Assembly: GCA_013215505.1 (NCBI GenBank)
Contig: JABSQZ010000027.1
Location: 20,420-84,419, forward strand
Direction of reading: 5' to 3'
Length of the DNA: 64,000 nt
Source of the DNA: Oceanospirillaceae bacterium
GTDB lineage: Bacteria > Pseudomonadota > Gammaproteobacteria > Pseudomonadales > Balneatricaceae
In this document: piece by piece, positions 52,256-62,373 of the stretch
How the letters are laid out: every line of letters begins with the position of its first letter
Numbering within the stretch: position 1 is the first letter of the stretch
Notes under the pieces: model-generated
The model's input: only the letters and a program-made list of their open reading frames with translations
Told to the model about the DNA's origin: nothing
Database searches by the model: none
Made by a program: the position numbers and the translations under genes

Positions 52256-52920
52256 TGAGTGATAGTTTCTCTGTGTGTATTGGACAGCGCACTAGTTTAC
52301 GAACTCTAAAAGCAAAAACCCAGCACTATTCATTGCCAGGGAACTCTAGGGGTATCTAAAGTGTAATGGGTGCTCTTATTACGCTGGAAACACACTCCTC
52401 AAATAGGCAAAGGGTCTGTTGATCTCGGACCGGATAAACAGTTGCTGATATTTGATTGAGAAATAGGACTTCAGGAGCAAGCCTTGTCTAGTGGCGATTG
52501 TTATGCCCTGGATATTACATTTTCTTTCACAAACAAATCTCGATAAAAGTATCTACACCATGTGCTTAATTCTTTATCTAAAGGCTGTATCAGTGGTAAT
52601 TAAACGGCAGCTTAATTCTGCTTTATGTATTCATCCATTAGCATGTATATTTACCCAACCTTTATACACGTGAAAAATTGTATTGTTTTTATACTCTTGA
52701 TGCTGAACCGTTACTAACGTTAAATACTTGATAAATAGAGATGTATTCTGATGCTATAGATATCAGAAAATCTCTGATTACTGTTCGATTTATTGACCAT
52801 CGCAGAAAGTTTGTAATTATTTCCATTCAATCAAGCAAAATAAGGTACAACAAAGCAGTGTTTAATCGGCCACTCTAGTGGTTTGAATTTACTGTAAAGT
52901 CAAAAAAGGAGCGGGTATTT
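52256..52920. other. Intergenic region, no gene recognised
   Basis: About 665 bp of AT-rich sequence between divergent genes. It should contain both promoters. No operator, repeat or relic was recognised. Confidence 0.45.
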
Positions 52921-53394
52921 ATGCAGGTAGAAGGGACTCAGGGAATCTTACAAGCAAGTGGTTTTGTACTCGATAGTAGCAGTGGTTTTGGTGACTCCTA
53001 TAAACTGGATTTAGGAAATGGTTGGCTGGTCTCTGCTTATTGCTCGTTTGAGGGTAATCCCTTTGCAGGTAAAGTAGAAAGAAATGCGTATAAAGACGTG
53101 GATGTTCAACTTCATGACATGATAGGGACTAGTCACCTTTGTAACACTGAGGACGCGCTTGAAGAAAATTTGCAGGAGATCATTAATACTTTAAGGTACA
53201 ACTCAGACGATGATAAGATTTTGCAGTGTCCAAAATGTAATATCCGCTATGTTTGTTCCAACACACCTACCATAGGCCAAAAGTGGGATTCTTATCTATC
53301 TTGTAGTGGTATGCAGATAGTTGCCAGGGGACAGGATAATGGCGTTATCTGTGATGGTGTATCAGAAAAGTTAGCAGCTGTGGTCACATACTAA
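52921..53394 (+). CDS. Hypothetical protein with C-terminal cysteine-rich region
   Basis: A 157-residue soluble protein of no family I recognise. The first 95 residues are a mixed alpha/beta domain (GFGDSYKLDLGNGWLVSAYCSFEGNP). The end holds Cys103, Cys106, Cys112, Cys128 and Cys144, with CPKC looking like half of a zinc ribbon. AAGGAG lies 9 nt before the ATG. It stands alone. Confidence 0.65.
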   Translation: MQVEGTQGILQASGFVLDSSSGFGDSYKLDLGNGWLVSAYCSFEGNPFAGKVERNAYKDVDVQLHDMIGTSHLCNTEDALEENLQEIINTLRYNSDDDKILQCPKCNIRYVCSNTPTIGQKWDSYLSCSGMQIVARGQDNGVICDGVSEKLAAVVTY

Positions 53395-53569
53395 AAGCTC
53401 GAACATCCCAAGGTAGCAGACACAAAAAACGCTGAATGCTTTTGGCGCTATGCTCTTAAAACTGCTGTTTCGCGACAACCCCGGTTTGTTTGACACTCAA
53501 GGGGAATGAAGTGGGTAATGGCCTAAAGCGGTCATTAGTGAATAACAGCTTTGTGATATTGAAACATTT

Positions 53570-54805
53570 TAACAGCTTTTCATCCGTACTAGACTGCCGC
53601 GTAGCATTAACATACCGACGCCACACGACAGTTCGAGAGCATTGAAGATGATGATATTATTCAATCCAAAGCTATCCACCATAGCACCTAAAGTAAAGGT
53701 TCCGACGGTTGCTAGTCCCCAAAACGCTGTTTGATCAACTGAAATTAATATTCCTCGATCGTTTTCTGGTCAGTTATGCATGTATTTACCATACACCAGC
53801 GGTTTTCCTACTCTGAACACTCCTAAAACCATCACTATGAGGCAAAGTAGCGGGAAATGATCGACAAAAATTAACATCAACAAGACTGCAGAAAATCCCA
53901 TCCAGAGCCAGAGGGCGGTTTTGCCGGGCCTGGCAATTAAGCGGGAGAATCTCTGCGCCATAGCAGTAGCGACAACAGCGCCAATCCAAGAGGATATATT
54001 CATGAATGCCATAATATCCCCATATTCAGGGAAACGTTCACGCAGAACTAGCGGAGCTAATATATATCCGGTTGGCACAATAAACATGCCCAACATAGCA
54101 CTCGATAAAAGGATATCGAAATTTTCTGGGCAGGTCTTATAGTGATTAATGACTCGAGGAATCATCCCAAACTGTAATGATCGCGTCGATTGTGACGCCT
54201 GAAATCGATCAAAGGTCTGCAATTTATGCTGTGCAAGAAAGAATATGCTAACGGCCATTATCGCGCCATTAAAAAAGAAGCCGCCAATAGAGGAGAGAAT
54301 GGGCAAAGTAAGACTTGTAAATGTCCCTAATAATTTTTCAACATTATGTGTGGTGGCAGCCATTAAGCTGTTTTGTTGTGGATTACTCGGTGTGGCTTTA
54401 AGAATAAAAGTGTCGATCGACGGGTTAGAAATAGCGCTGACAATCCCTGCAAATACACAGTAAAAAACGAAAAATTCAGCGATGTAACCATATTCGTAAT
54501 CAACAATTCCATAAATGATCAGAATTGCAGCAAACAATCCTGTTGAAATCATATAGGTCAATCTCGCTCCAACCTTATCAGTGATTGCACCACCTATGAA
54601 TTGCAAAGAGCAAAAAAGGCGATAACGTCAGAGCCTGGAAGAAGCCAATCTCAGTGGCCGATAGATTGGCATGAAAAGTCATATACCAAGTAAAAAGTAC
54701 GGTTTGAAATCCTTCGGCCCAGTGCCATATCCCATAGGAACGGAAAAAATTATTTTTGTAAAATTTAAGTAAAAGCATATACTTAGGCTCGCGGCATGCA
54801 AACAT
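53570..54805 (-). pseudogene. MFS transporter pseudogene
   Basis: Two frames join to give a major facilitator: FRSYGIWHWAEGFQTVLFTWYM ... LTLSPFLLFA, then (other frame) QFIGGAITDKVGARLTYMIS ... VPTGYILAPLVLRERFPEYGD ... VMVLGVFRVGKPLVYGKYMHN, TGA, PENDRGILISVDQTAFWGLA ... MLMLRGS. One frameshift occurs near the T-run at about 54610-54616 and one in-frame TGA at about 53775. The in-frame stop falls next to the conserved PENDRG segment. The frameshift alone might be a sequencing error; the two lesions together suggest loss of function. Confidence 0.75.
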
Positions 54806-55114
54806 ACACTGTGCTTACGGCAAGTGGGTGTGACATGACGACTGTAGAAAATAAAACTAGCGGCAGACCTGAAGCATGCTGGGTTATCGCGTTGTTTTTT
54901 CTCATGCGCAAGTATATGAGATCAGAGAATGACGCCGCAGGGGATAACTATTAACACCAGCCCACAGTGCTAGCAGCGTTTGTTGATTAATATTTATAAC
55001 CGCGCGCTTTTGCCCTGGACTAATATTGATAGTTAATCCAATATCTGGCCCACTGTAATGCGCAGTATCTTTATGTGACGGGCACCCACTTAGTGAACTA
55101 TGACAAGGAATATC

Positions 55115-55405
55115 ATGAGCGGCTACATTATTTATCACTTCAATATCATCGATCAAACAAGAATTCACCAGCTGGGGCCATTATCGCTGCCAATTTTAGA
55201 GAAGTATTCCGGGCAGTTAGTGGTCGGCAGTGGTGTAAGGGTGCTGGAGGGATCCACACATACCAATATGGTCATGTATAAGTTTCAAAGTAGTGAAGCT
55301 GCAATGGCTTTTTATGAGTCCGAAGAACTCCAAGAACTTGCAAAATTAAGAAATGAAATTACCGAGGGTTTTGTGGTCTTTGTTCCAGAATACGGCACAC
55401 AATAG
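55115..55405 (+). CDS. DUF1330-family protein
   Basis: A 96-residue small protein with the dimeric alpha-beta-barrel pattern of DUF1330: SGYIIYHFNIIDQTRIHQLGPLSLPILEKYSGQLVVGSG, then VMYKFQSSEAAMAFYESEELQELAKLRNE. Function of the family is unknown. I prefer the ATG of MSGYII, which has AAGGA upstream, over the ATG 15 bp earlier. Confidence 0.82.
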   Translation: MSGYIIYHFNIIDQTRIHQLGPLSLPILEKYSGQLVVGSGVRVLEGSTHTNMVMYKFQSSEAAMAFYESEELQELAKLRNEITEGFVVFVPEYGTQ

Positions 55406-55660
55406 CCCTGCGGTCGCAACTAACCAGCAGTTACAAATGGCTGCTATCGGTCCAGATTATCCGCTGAAGAACCCCTGAGTCGCTTAACGGATAGAGGGTT
55501 AAAGCAAAAAACCTATGGCCTTAACTCCGCTTAATATTTGTTGAATCGAAGATCTTTACCAAAGAGCGACTTGGTAAACACTCCTTTTTGTTCGGTTCTG
55601 ATTTTAATTATTGACCTTTTTGTTACATGGCAGAAGTGTCAGGCTCGCTCACATACCCCT

Positions 55661-55685
55661 AAAGAAAAGCCGACATAAGTCGGCT
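55661..55685 (-). terminator. Rho-independent terminator of the urate operon
   Basis: On the minus strand AGCCGAC, loop TTAT, GTCGGCT, then TTTCTTT. Confidence 0.8.
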
Positions 55686-55724
55686 GTTAGCTTGAGCAGA
55701 GGAATTTGGCTATATCAGAAGTCA

Positions 55725-56915
55725 CTAGTTTATATTAGCACCCTCTATTACCCACTGACCTATTAACTCTCTTTCTGCAGTGGTCATCTGCGTCATATTG
55801 CCTAAAGGCATTGCCTGAGTGGCCACTGATTGCGCGTGAATTCTGGCCGCTAGCTGTTTGATTTGCTCGCTGCTATCAAACATCACACCCCCCGGTGGCG
55901 CGGTAAACAGCGGGCTGCTTGGAGTGGCTGAGTGACAAACAGTGCAGCGCTGTTCGATAATCGGCTGGATTGCACTAAAACTGATAGCGGGAGCGACTGC
56001 AGCTGCCGGATTGGAAACAGTACGCTGCGGTGCAACCACAAAGGCCAGTGAGATCATTCCCAGAGCCGCTGCCGGAAGTGTCCAGGCGTATTTCTGACTC
56101 AAGTGACGGGTATTAAAATAGTGCCGCACTAAAATGCCTAAGATAGAAATGCCCGCCAACACTGCCCAGTTGTAACTGTGGGCAAAAGTACTGGGAAAGT
56201 GATTGCTGATCATGATAAATAAAATCGGCAAGGTAAAATAATTGTTGTGTCTGGAGCGCAACAGCCCTTTGGCCGGCAGGCTTGGGTCGGGTAACTCACC
56301 CGCTTCCAATGAGGCTACCATCTTTCGCTGTGCTGGCATGATGACAAAGAACACGTTACCGACCATGATAGTGCCGATAATAGCGCCGACGTGGATGAAG
56401 GCGCCGCGACCGCTAAATACTTGTGACAGTCCCCAGGCAGCGGCAATAATCAGCAGAAACAGGATTGCCCCCAGCAGTGCCGGTCGTTTGCCCAGTGCAG
56501 ATTCACAGAGGCCAGTGTAGATTACCCAGCCGATGATCAAACTGGCGATGCCGATGCTGATCGCCGCTATTGAGCTGAGCCCGGATCCCGGGGATACCAG
56601 ATATAACTGCGCATTTAAATAGTACACCACCGCTAGTAGTGCCATGCCGGAGAGCCAGGTAGTGTAAGCTTCCCATTTAAACCAATGCAGTTTCTCGGGC
56701 ATTTTTGACGGTGCTAATTTGTATTTTTCTAAGTGGTAGATGCCGCCGCCGTGGATGGCCCACAAATCACCTGCCAGTCCCTCTCGCGGGCTACGTCTAT
56801 CCAGGTGGTTCTCCAGCCAGACAAAGTAAAACGAGGCTCCTATCCAAGCGACGCCAGTAATCATGTGTGCCCAGCGAATGACGAGGTTTAACCACTCTGT
56901 GTAATGGGGATCCAT
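55725..56915 (-). CDS. puuD: Urate hydroxylase/dehydrogenase PuuD with C-terminal cytochrome c domain
   Basis: Membrane enzyme oxidising urate to 5-hydroxyisourate. The N-terminal 290 residues contain about eight helices and the family marks LVIRWAHMITGVAWIGASFYFVWLENHLDRR, and GNVFFVIMPAQRKMV. The C-terminal domain has haem motif CTVCH, and NMTQMTTAERELIGQWV is the typical cytochrome-c-like ending. The start is MDPHYTEW, with AGGAG 9 nt upstream. Last gene of the minus-strand operon puuE-uraD-alc-allA-puuD. Confidence 0.92.
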   Translation of the reverse strand: MDPHYTEWLNLVIRWAHMITGVAWIGASFYFVWLENHLDRRSPREGLAGDLWAIHGGGIYHLEKYKLAPSKMPEKLHWFKWEAYTTWLSGMALLAVVYYLNAQLYLVSPGSGLSSIAAISIGIASLIIGWVIYTGLCESALGKRPALLGAILFLLIIAAAWGLSQVFSGRGAFIHVGAIIGTIMVGNVFFVIMPAQRKMVASLEAGELPDPSLPAKGLLRSRHNNYFTLPILFIMISNHFPSTFAHSYNWAVLAGISILGILVRHYFNTRHLSQKYAWTLPAAALGMISLAFVVAPQRTVSNPAAAVAPAISFSAIQPIIEQRCTVCHSATPSSPLFTAPPGGVMFDSSEQIKQLAARIHAQSVATQAMPLGNMTQMTTAERELIGQWVIEGANIN

Positions 56916-57010
56916 TAGTTGCTCCTGATACAGCTGCCCGCGGTTTTCACTGGCGGGCAATTTATTCTTGTTATGGTAAACAATTTTTATTGTTATAAAG
57001 GGTCTTGCTA

Positions 57011-57526
57011 TTAATACGCGAGAACGTCGGTAGGGTCTAAGGTAATTTCAGTATCAGCGGCAAAAAAGTGCTCATCGCAGTTATCACCTTCACCCTGACG
57101 GTCGACTACCAGGAACTCATCATTATCGATCAAACTGAGAATAGGGTGGTGCCAGACTCCGGTATGGTAGTTGATTCCCTGCGTCCCATCGGTGATAAAA
57201 GCCTGTAATTGATCTGCCTCTGGCGGCTCGCCAGCGGGGGCGACCACAATCAAAAATTCATTGGCGTTCAGCGGGATAAATGCCTGGCTGCCCCTGGGGT
57301 GGCGCTCCATCATTTTAATCGGCAGCGGCATCTGATGACTGCGGGCACGAAAGATACTGATAATGGCCTGATCAGAGGCGGCAGACAACTGTACGCTGGC
57401 CAGTTTGTGGTAGCGTTGGGTGCTGTCATTGTTGATCAGAAAATAATCCCGATCAGCAGTTTCAATGACATCCCCGTAGGCAGCGAAGGCCGCTTTGGTC
57501 AATGGTTGCGGTTTTAAGATAGTCAT
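57011..57526 (-). CDS. allA: Ureidoglycolate lyase AllA
   Basis: A 171-residue cupin that cleaves ureidoglycolate to glyoxylate and urea. Typical motifs: [55 protein letters not shown]. Overlaps the allantoicase gene by 4 bp and precedes puuD by 95 bp. Confidence 0.93.
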   Translation of the reverse strand: MTILKPQPLTKAAFAAYGDVIETADRDYFLINNDSTQRYHKLASVQLSAASDQAIISIFRARSHQMPLPIKMMERHPRGSQAFIPLNANEFLIVVAPAGEPPEADQLQAFITDGTQGINYHTGVWHHPILSLIDNDEFLVVDRQGEGDNCDEHFFAADTEITLDPTDVLAY

Positions 57527-58518
57527 TCTTGATGACCTTTAAAGCTACCGAACAGGCGCATACGGCTGATCCCACCGTCGGGGAATATGTTCATACGCAC
57601 ATGGCTGATAGTACCCAAATCTTGTACTTCTAAGGTAAATTCATGCTCGCTGTGCATTTCCAGTTTTTGGCTCGGCAGTAGTTCTTGCCAGAACAAGCTT
57701 TGCGTTTCTATCTGCTGATCGGTGCCACCTTGTACATAAGCCGCCTGGATCGAACAGCTGTCCGGGTAGTTGCCCTTGAAATGTAAAGTATCGATCAGGA
57801 TTCTTGAAATCTCACCGGGGTGCCCCAGTGCCACTATCACCCAATCGTAGCCAGGGGTGCGACGACGGGCGGTTTCCCAGCCATCACCCATATTAATACC
57901 GCGACCCGGGTTGAGTATGTTACTCATATGTCCGTAGTGCTGATCGGAACAGGCCAGTGCCCGGCCACCGTGCAGTGCAGATGCCAGGTCAATTAATTGC
58001 TCCGGATCTTGTGCGCTCCAGTCGTGGTGTGGGATACCGTGTACCCGCAACCTGGCAATACCGCCATCGGGATAGATATTAAAGCGCAAGTGGCTCCAGG
58101 GCTGCTCGCTGTCGATGGCGTGTAAATGTTGGCTGTCACCCTGCAAATTAACAGCGGCTAATATTTCATGCCACTGGGTGTCTGCATCCGGGTCGCCCTT
58201 TTCGCAAAAACACGCTTCAATAGAGGCAGAAGGTGGAAAGTTACCGGTGAAGAAGCAGGTATCTATTTCCACCCCTTTGATAATACCGACAACGCCGAGG
58301 CGGATGATGGCATGGTCGTGACCTTCAAAGCGTTTACGGCGTGATTCCCAGCCATCCATCCATTTGCCGTTGTCATCAAACACTCCCTCTTTCCATATTG
58401 GGGCTTGTGGTTGTAACATCCGGTCGGCCTCGGCGAACCAGTCATCGCTGACACTGAGGACTTTGCTGCCCAGGCGGGCATCTGCGAGGTTGATATACTT
58501 TTTAAATTGATCTGGCAT
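57523..58518 (-). CDS. alc: Allantoicase
   Basis: A 331-residue enzyme of two tandem allantoicase domains (about 15-160 and 180-325). It hydrolyses allantoate to ureidoglycolate and urea. Motifs: [13 protein letters not shown] in the first half and [29 protein letters not shown] in the second, and [13 protein letters not shown]. Overlaps allA by 4 bp. Confidence 0.94.
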   Translation of the reverse strand: MPDQFKKYINLADARLGSKVLSVSDDWFAEADRMLQPQAPIWKEGVFDDNGKWMDGWESRRKRFEGHDHAIIRLGVVGIIKGVEIDTCFFTGNFPPSASIEACFCEKGDPDADTQWHEILAAVNLQGDSQHLHAIDSEQPWSHLRFNIYPDGGIARLRVHGIPHHDWSAQDPEQLIDLASALHGGRALACSDQHYGHMSNILNPGRGINMGDGWETARRRTPGYDWVIVALGHPGEISRILIDTLHFKGNYPDSCSIQAAYVQGGTDQQIETQSLFWQELLPSQKLEMHSEHEFTLEVQDLGTISHVRMNIFPDGGISRMRLFGSFKGHQE

Positions 58519-58564
58519 AGTGTTTATCGCTCTTTTAAGTGTGGGCTATTGTCGATGAGTATGA

Positions 58565-59089
58565 TTACAACTCTTGAAGTCGCAATAGGGCAATTTTGTC
58601 AATTTCTTGCAGCGCCTGCTTAAATTCCTGCACGGCGCTGTGCTCTAAGCGCTGAGTAAAAGCGCTGAGGATTTTCTGAGTGTTGCTACCTTTTACCGCC
58701 ATGATAAAAGGGAAGTTAAACTTTGCTTTGTAGGCATTGTTCAGCTCAGTGAATTGGCTAAATTCAGCAGGGCTGCAGTTGCTTATTCCGGCACTGGCTT
58801 GTTCGGATGTAGATTCAGCGGTGAGCTCACCGGCGACTGCCGCCTTGCCTGCCAGATCCGGGTGGGCATTAATCAGTGCCAGCTTATCGGGCTCTGATGC
58901 CGCCGCTACTTCACTTGCCAGCAGCTGGTGCAGGGATTCTATTTGATTATGTTGTCCGCCAACCCCCTGTTGGTAGGCTCCTTCAGCCACCCAGGAGGAG
59001 TGTTCATAAATGCCGCCAAAGGACTGGATAAAGGCTTCACGGTCCATTTTGCTGGGGGTGATTGTCTTGAAACACGCAGTAATCATCAA
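58565..59089 (-). CDS. uraD: OHCU decarboxylase UraD
   Basis: A 174-residue all-helical enzyme that decarboxylates 2-oxo-4-hydroxy-4-carboxy-5-ureidoimidazoline to S-allantoin. Features: FGGIYEHSSWVAE, LALINAHPDLAGKAAVAGELTAESTSEQASAG, and FPFIMAVKG. Overlaps puuE by 4 bp. Confidence 0.93.
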   Translation of the reverse strand: MMITACFKTITPSKMDREAFIQSFGGIYEHSSWVAEGAYQQGVGGQHNQIESLHQLLASEVAAASEPDKLALINAHPDLAGKAAVAGELTAESTSEQASAGISNCSPAEFSQFTELNNAYKAKFNFPFIMAVKGSNTQKILSAFTQRLEHSAVQEFKQALQEIDKIALLRLQEL

Positions 59090-60009
59090 TTGTTACTCTT
59101 TACATAGGGGTGCTGTTGATGCCAATGATTGGCAATGTCGACCCGACGGGTAATCCAAACTTGCGGGTGACTCTTGACGTATATAATAAAGCGCTCTAAG
59201 GCGGCTATACGCCCGGGACGCCCGATCAATCGACAGTGCAGACCTATAGAGAGCATTTTTGGCGACTCTTCACCCTCGGCATACAAAGTATCAAAACTGT
59301 CCACTAAGTATTGATAAAACTGCTCACCTGAATTGAAGCCCTGGGCAGTGGCGAATCTCATATCGTTAACATCTAAAGTGTAAGGGATAACCAAATGTCC
59401 CGCACCTTTATTATCCAGCCAGTAGGGTAGGTCATCATCATAGGCATCACTGTCGTAGAGGAAGCCACCTTCATTCATCACTAACTGGCGAGTATTCGGA
59501 CCATTGCGCCCGGTGTACCAGCCGCTGGGTCGGCTACCGGTTAGCTTGGTAATAATCTCGATAGCCGCCGTTAAATGCTGCTGTTCTTCTTCAATACTGA
59601 TGTTTTGATAATCCAGCCAGCGATAACCGTGGCTACAGATTTCATGCCCGGCATCTACCATCGCTCTGGCAACATCTGGATGTCTCTGGATCGCCATTGC
59701 CACTGCAAACACTGTCAACTGGATATCGTGTTTAGAAAATAGCTTTAACAGGCGCCATACACCGGCGCGGCTACCGTATTCATAGCAGGACTCCATGCTC
59801 AAGTTACGCTGATTTTGTAGTGGCGCAGCGCCGGGCATCTCCGAAAGAAAAGCTTCTGATTCGCTATCGCCATGGAGCAGGCAGCGCTCGCCGCCCTCTT
59901 CGTAGTTGAGTACAAAAGATACGGCGATACGGGCTTTATCCGGCCAGCGAGGGTGGGGCGGGTTGGCACCGTAACCAATTAAGTCTCTGGGGTATTGCTC
60001 ACTCGACAT
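59086..60009 (-). CDS. puuE: Allantoinase PuuE (polysaccharide-deacetylase-type)
   Basis: A 307-residue metal-independent allantoinase that opens allantoin to allantoate. Marks: MSSEQYPRDLIGYGANPPHPRWPDKARIAVSFVLNYEEG, YGSRAGVWRLL, ICSHGYRWLDYQN, SIGLHCRLIGRPGRIAALERF. The chosen ATG has AGGAG 7 nt upstream. First gene of the five-gene operon. Confidence 0.93.
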   Translation of the reverse strand: MSSEQYPRDLIGYGANPPHPRWPDKARIAVSFVLNYEEGGERCLLHGDSESEAFLSEMPGAAPLQNQRNLSMESCYEYGSRAGVWRLLKLFSKHDIQLTVFAVAMAIQRHPDVARAMVDAGHEICSHGYRWLDYQNISIEEEQQHLTAAIEIITKLTGSRPSGWYTGRNGPNTRQLVMNEGGFLYDSDAYDDDLPYWLDNKGAGHLVIPYTLDVNDMRFATAQGFNSGEQFYQYLVDSFDTLYAEGEESPKMLSIGLHCRLIGRPGRIAALERFIIYVKSHPQVWITRRVDIANHWHQQHPYVKSNN

Positions 60010-60086
60010 TATGACTCCTGGGCGAAAAATACTGCTCGTTTGTATTTGAACAGATTTCTGGTGTTTGTTAAACAATATAGTGCTAG

Positions 60087-60098
60087 ATTGTATACAAT
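60087..60098. promoter_or_regulatory. Candidate operator of the urate genes
   Basis: ATTGTATACAAT is a perfect 12-bp palindrome between puuE and uraH. A related TTGTTAAACAA lies 12 bp to its left (60065-60075). The form suits a GntR-type repressor; no regulator gene is encoded beside it. Confidence 0.5.
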
Positions 60099-60286
60099 AT
60101 TTTTTGCTCGCTGCAAAGTAAATTCATTAAATGCGACCGCAAAAGATAAAAATGACCTCCTTTACAACAAGATATATGATAAAGCTAATTAAAGATTAGC
60201 GGCTATACTGGAATCTGCTGTTAAATAGTTTTAATAAAGTGACAGCATATCAATTTACACATCAACGGGAACGAGAGGATTGGCCA

Positions 60287-60649
60287 ATGGTAAACACTGC
60301 AGGCTATTTGACAACACATGTATTAGATACAGCCAATGGCTGTCCGGGAAATGCTATTCCGGTTGCGTTATACAGGGTAACTGATGGCCGCGAGCTTATT
60401 TGCAATACACTCACCAACAGCGATGGCCGCTGTGATAAGCCTATTTTAGAAGGCAGTGACTTTCGAGTAGGTGTCTACGAGTTGGTGTTTAAAGTGGCAG
60501 ACTATTATCGGGCTAAAGGTGTCGAACTGGCCGAGCCGGCGTTTTTAGATGAAGTAGTATTACGGTTTGGTATCGCCAATGCAGATGAGCATTACCATGT
60601 GCCTTTACTGGTATCACCCTACAGTTACTCTACTTATAGAGGAAGCTAA
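60287..60649 (+). CDS. uraH: Hydroxyisourate hydrolase UraH
   Basis: A 120-residue transthyretin-like enzyme that hydrolyses 5-hydroxyisourate to OHCU. It has GYLTTHVLDTANGCPGNAIPVALYRV, VGVYELVFKVADYYR, FLDEVVLRFGIANADEHYHVPLLVSPYSYSTYRGS, ending in the YRGS signature. The chosen ATG has AGAGG 9 nt upstream; a GTG 48 bp earlier is less likely. Divergent from puuE. Confidence 0.94.
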   Translation: MVNTAGYLTTHVLDTANGCPGNAIPVALYRVTDGRELICNTLTNSDGRCDKPILEGSDFRVGVYELVFKVADYYRAKGVELAEPAFLDEVVLRFGIANADEHYHVPLLVSPYSYSTYRGS

Positions 60650-61136
60650 GAAAACTCTAAACTTGTTTTCAATATAATATTGTTGGATAGAGGTTGTTTT
60701 TTGAAAGATAAAAGCCTTTAACTGATTTTTCTTTTAGAGTTTAAACACAATTTCGCTTGCAGCGAGTTACTTTCTCTTTGCTTGCCCGAAAGATAAAGTA
60801 ACCAAAGAGAAAAGGCACCCACGATTCTCGAAAGCTTCCTCCGTTCTTTACTAAATTGACGGCCGTTCATCAGCGCCATCCATGGCGCATTCACTCTACG
60901 CGACACCCTGTCGCTCCGCTTCGTCAATTCAGCAAAGAACTCCAGCGACAATCGAATGGGGGGGGAAAGTAACTCCGTAGTTAAAGCGCAGCTTTAGGAG
61001 TTACTTTACGCGTGCGTTTACGCTTTCTCTATTCTTTTCTGCGTAGTTAAAGCGCAGCTTAGGAGCTATCGAGAATACGTTTTAACTTAACAACATAGAA
61101 ATATAAAATAGTATTTAGTTAGTGCCTCAAGTCTAA
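60650..61136. repeat. Structured intergenic repeat region
   Basis: Contains a 19-bp direct repeat (CGTAGTTAAAGCGCAGCTT at 60976 and 61042) and an inverted repeat GTAACTCC...GGAGTTAC (60969-61004). A minus-strand frame (60718-60951, with PWMALMNGRQFSKE) is probably not a protein but translation of a repeat element, since it is low in recognisable domains and rich in palindromes. No gene called. Confidence 0.55.
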
Positions 61137-61138
61137 TG

Positions 61139-61213
61139 ACTCGCTACTCGCTACTCGCTACTCGCTACTCGCTACTCGCTACTCGCTACTCGCTACTCGC
61201 TACTCGCTACTCG
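61139..61213 (-). repeat. Heptamer array (CTACTCG = GTAGCGA), 10 units
   Basis: Ten perfect CTACTCG units with a degenerate lead-in. On the minus strand the unit is GTAGCGA. The array starts 5 bp after the stop codon of the minus-strand GNAT gene. Confidence 0.97.
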
Positions 61214-61217
61214 GTTT

Positions 61218-61688
61218 TCATAACGCATACTTCATCAACGTCATCTCATCGCTACTGGTACTTGGCTTCTGTGATTTCCAGCCGTGTTTCTGGTAAAAAG
61301 ATAGGGCGGGGTTGTTTGATTGGCCAACGCTGGATTGGATTTCAGCTTTATTGGCAGCTGAGAATACTTCGACACTGTGCTGATGCAGCAACTCACCGAT
61401 ACCATTGCCGCGGTATTCCGGCACTAGATAGAGCAGGCCGACATAGCCAACCTTTGGGTCATCGGTGAATTTCATTTCCGTCTGGCCGATTATCTCTTTA
61501 TCGGCCCAGAGGTGACAGTTGCCGAGAGGCAGATAATCTATGGCCTCTTGTATCTGCTTTTTGTAGGCCGGTAATTTGGAGTCAAAACCTTGATCACTGC
61601 CAAAATTAACCACATGAGCGTCGCGGCGAAATTGGCAACAAGTGGCAAAGTCTTCCTGTAAATTTATAGTTTTAAAACGGTAGTTCAT
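61218..61688 (-). CDS. GNAT-family N-acetyltransferase
   Basis: A 156-residue acetyltransferase. The acetyl-CoA loop is LVPEYRGNGIGELLHQH (R-x-x-G-x-G type), with VGQSNNPALSFYQKHGWK near the end. The start at MNYRFK has AGGTG upstream; an upstream ATG adds 7 residues. Substrate unknown. Confidence 0.85.
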   Translation of the reverse strand: MNYRFKTINLQEDFATCCQFRRDAHVVNFGSDQGFDSKLPAYKKQIQEAIDYLPLGNCHLWADKEIIGQTEMKFTDDPKVGYVGLLYLVPEYRGNGIGELLHQHSVEVFSAANKAEIQSSVGQSNNPALSFYQKHGWKSQKPSTSSDEMTLMKYAL

Positions 61689-61902
61689 TATTGCACCTAC
61701 ATAGTCCATTATTATTGTGCGGCTAACAATCTAGTTATAAAGTTCAGGCTGTTAGCTTTTTCCCTGTTGGCGGTAATTCTACTCGCTGGGCTGAAATATT
61801 CCATAGCTATGTTCACTTGCACTGTGAAATCTGATATTTCCAATACTAGATGGAGGATTTGTTCGAATGAATCTTAAGCCATGTAGCTATTGTGCCGCTA
61901 TT

Positions 61903-62373
61903 TTAAAACACTGTTTTGGAATTAACGGTTTTAGGGTCTTTTTTTAAGCTGATAAGTAATACAAATAAAATTAAACACACTGCTAAGTGGATAATCTTAG
62001 GGTTTATGGTTTGGAAGGTGATAAACAGTAAGGCATACATCACTAAAAATATGCCAATAAACCTTATGCCGAAGGGTTTGTTTTGTAGAGAACCTATAGC
62101 GCCTACACTTAAAGTGGCTCCCATCAGCGCAATAAAGCTCAAATATCCGGCCACAGAAACGGGGATAAGCGTTGCGTGGCTCATTTTACTTAAGAAATCA
62201 CCGACTTCTTTTAGCGGCTGTTGAAAAGCCACAAAGTCAATCATACCAAGCTCTTGCCCAAGCAAGGCAGTGCCAACTCCCAGTCGTATTAATCCATATG
62301 CTAAAAATATTATTGCAATTAGAATGGCACTGTATCTGGGCAGCTTTTTTGGTTTGTCGGAGTTAACAGGCAT
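61903..62373 (-). CDS. Hypothetical membrane protein with four helices
   Basis: A 156-residue protein with about four hydrophobic segments (ILIAIIFLAYGLIRLGVGTALLG, LIPVSVAGYLSFIALMGATLSVGAIG, FIGIFLVMYALLFITF, LAVCLILFVLLISL). Family not recognised. It stands alone. Confidence 0.65.
   Translation of the reverse strand: MPVNSDKPKKLPRYSAILIAIIFLAYGLIRLGVGTALLGQELGMIDFVAFQQPLKEVGDFLSKMSHATLIPVSVAGYLSFIALMGATLSVGAIGSLQNKPFGIRFIGIFLVMYALLFITFQTINPKIIHLAVCLILFVLLISLKKDPKTVNSKTVF

Noticed and set aside
60718..60951. 77-residue minus-strand protein
   Set aside because: Lies in a palindrome-rich repeat region; more likely translated repeat.
61136..61468. 110-residue plus-strand protein
   Set aside because: Translation of the CTACTCG array continuing antisense to the GNAT gene.
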